A DNA stretch of 6,186 bases from Bacillota bacterium (GTDB taxonomy: Bacteria > Bacillota > Clostridia > Peptostreptococcales > Anaerovoracaceae): positions 1 through 6,186 of the forward strand of contig JAFYUX010000162.1 of assembly GCA_017549385.1 (NCBI GenBank), in the 5' to 3' direction. Below are positions 4,645-6,186 of the stretch, piece after piece (within the stretch, counting starts at the first letter, position 1; every line of letters starts with the position of its first letter). The notes beneath the pieces were generated by a model. That model was given only the letters and a program-made list of their open reading frames with translations, searched no databases and was not told the DNA's origin. Made by a program: the position numbers and the translations under genes.

Positions 4645-6186
4645 ATGAGTGTTACTGTTAATGATGTAATGAAACTGCCATGTATGAGTGGCGCAAAAGT
4701 TGTAGCAGGGGAAGATGGTCTTACGAGAGCATTGTCCGCTGTAACTGTTCTTGAGTTTGCTGAGCCAAATGATGTTCAGCAGGAAATTCTTGAAAATATC
4801 GATTTTTATGGCAGTGAACTTGTAATTACAGCTTTTGCTCATATACCTGATAATGTTCAGCAACAGTGTGACAATATCCGCAGACTTGCTTCGGTAGGTG
4901 AAGCCGGCATGATACTTTACTATGTGGGTATTTTTATGCCACAGGTGGATCCTGCTTTAATCAAGCTGGCAGATGAACTGGATTTTGTTCTTATTGTTAT
5001 GCCTGAAAATCGTCTTGATTTACGTTATAGCGAAGTTATCACAGAAGTAATGGAAGCTATTATCAAGGATCAGACAGAAGGCATTTCTCTTCTGACGGAT
5101 GTACTTGATCAGATGTGTAGATTACCAGAACATCATCGTACTGTAGATGCTGTACTGCGTATGGCTAGAGATCGTATCCGTACATCTATTATTTTAGCAG
5201 ATCGTTTTGGACATATATTAGGGCAGTCAAACTGGCCTATGTCACTGGAAGTGTCTATCAATGAGTTTACAGGATTTGATATTATGACTCCGGTTTCTGT
5301 GAGCAGCAGTCGTACGGTTTGGCGTTGTCCGTTAAATCAGGGAAATCCGGATTCCATGGAATTGTATCTTGTAAAGGATGGCAGTGCTTTTAGTAAAGAA
5401 GTTGTTTTTCAGGCAGTAGAATTAGTAAGATTAGCTTCTAGCTTATGGAGTAACAAGCATGATGATGTAGAGATTTCTGAATTAATTCGTGCTATTTTCC
5501 GTGATGAACCTCTTAAAATGCGCAGACTTGCAGAACTTTTTAATATAGACATTGCATCTATTCATTCTATGTGGGTTTTAAAGCTGGAAAATGTAGAAGA
5601 GTCCCAACGTCAAAAGCAAGCTATGGAGACTCTGTCTCAATTAAGAAATCTTTTAGAATATCGTTGTGATACGTCTATAGCTGATATGTACGAAGGCTAT
5701 ATAGTAGGATTTATGGCATGGCGTGATAAAAACGAAGATGTTACAGAGCTGGGTAATGCTTTGGTGGAAAGTCTTGCTGAAGAGGGAATTTCAGTTACTC
5801 TGGTAAGATGTCAGGGGCTGGTAGATACTAATGATGTTAGACGTGCATTCCTGCTGATCAAAGAGCATACTAACTCAGCTAAAAGTATTTGGCCAACAAG
5901 ACAAGGATATTCTCTTGCAGAACTTGAATATGTAGCAATGTGTCACAGCATTGTAGACAGAGGGGAAGAGTCTATAGATTTTATGTTGAAGCCGCTTAAG
6001 CAGTTAGAGGATTTCAGCGAAAATACAGAATTATCTGATACCCTGAGCTCATATCTTCTGGATGCAAACAATAGCGTAAGCCGTTGTGCTGAGTTACTCT
6101 TCGTACATAAAAACACCATTAAATACCGTTTGGGAAGGATAGCGGTTTGCTTTGGACATCATGTTGATAAAGAACCAGAGAAATCC
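4645..6186 (+). CDS. PucR/CdaR-family transcriptional regulator, 3' end cut by the window
   Basis: The frame is open from ATG at 4645 to the window end, giving 514 residues without a stop; only a few C-terminal residues should be missing. Residues about 1-140 match the PucR N-terminal domain: VNDVMKLPCMSGAKVVAGEDGL, then AVTVLEFAEP, SELVITAF and an alternating alpha/beta pattern ending VLIVMPE. The middle (about 150-420) holds a GAF-like or CdaR GGDEF-like region that is only weakly recognisable. The C-terminus has the PucR helix-turn-helix: LLDANNSVSRCAELLFVHKNTIKYRLGRI at about 471-499, with the recognition-helix signature HKNTIKYRL. Such proteins are metabolite-responsive activators or repressors of catabolic genes (purine or allantoin use, sugar diacids and others). 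The effector cannot be predicted, and likely targets downstream are outside the window. Codon use is T-ending (GTT, CTT, CGT), unlike the SLH gene. It could be read through from the peptidase or be separate. Confidence 0.9.
   Translation, partial: MSVTVNDVMKLPCMSGAKVVAGEDGLTRALSAVTVLEFAEPNDVQQEILENIDFYGSELVITAFAHIPDNVQQQCDNIRRLASVGEAGMILYYVGIFMPQVDPALIKLADELDFVLIVMPENRLDLRYSEVITEVMEAIIKDQTEGISLLTDVLDQMCRLPEHHRTVDAVLRMARDRIRTSIILADRFGHILGQSNWPMSLEVSINEFTGFDIMTPVSVSSSRTVWRCPLNQGNPDSMELYLVKDGSAFSKEVVFQAVELVRLASSLWSNKHDDVEISELIRAIFRDEPLKMRRLAELFNIDIASIHSMWVLKLENVEESQRQKQAMETLSQLRNLLEYRCDTSIADMYEGYIVGFMAWRDKNEDVTELGNALVESLAEEGISVTLVRCQGLVDTNDVRRAFLLIKEHTNSAKSIWPTRQGYSLAELEYVAMCHSIVDRGEESIDFMLKPLKQLEDFSENTELSDTLSSYLLDANNSVSRCAELLFVHKNTIKYRLGRIAVCFGHHVDKEPEKS

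Noticed and set aside
4546..4863. Minus-strand frame of about 105 residues over the start of the PucR-like gene
   Set aside because: It covers a conserved PucR N-terminus on the other strand and the intergenic hairpin, and shows no family resemblance.

Overview
The window looks like a piece of a low-to-moderate G+C Gram-positive chromosome, most likely an anaerobic member of the Clostridia/Eubacteriales. The support is indirect: good AGGAG-type ribosome binding sites, a DUF6320-type membrane protein, a secreted NlpC/P60 peptidase anchored by three SLH repeats, and a PucR/CdaR-type regulator. Placement below the class level is not possible from this sequence alone. No phage, insertion sequence, CRISPR, rRNA or tRNA signal was seen. 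All supported genes are on the + strand.

Layout. Positions 1-343 hold the 3' end of a small multi-pass membrane protein (DUF6320-like). A 190-base gap with a plausible sigma-A promoter leads to two small unrecognised genes (535-876 and about 869-1099) that overlap by a few bases and are closed by a strong intrinsic terminator (1117-1164). The next unit starts from an extended -10 promoter (around 1247) preceded by a short palindrome. It encodes a MATE-family efflux transporter (1309-2652). The MATE stop codon overlaps, as ATGA, the start of a 643-residue secreted cell-wall peptidase (2649-4580). The peptidase has a signal peptide, SH3-like regions, an NlpC/P60 catalytic domain and three SLH repeats. 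A short intergenic stretch with a perfect 8-bp hairpin follows, and then a PucR-family regulator (4645 to the window end) whose last residues are cut off.

How the genes may work together. The ATGA overlap and the clear SD just before it argue that the MATE exporter and the SLH peptidase are co-transcribed and translationally coupled. This is an uncommon functional pairing: an inner-membrane exporter with a surface-anchored peptidoglycan hydrolase. The PucR-like gene has its own SD and could be either the end of this unit or separate, because the hairpin before it lacks a proper T-run. The two small overlapping genes are the least explained content. The rest consists of recognisable families, and nothing here demonstrates a wholly new system.
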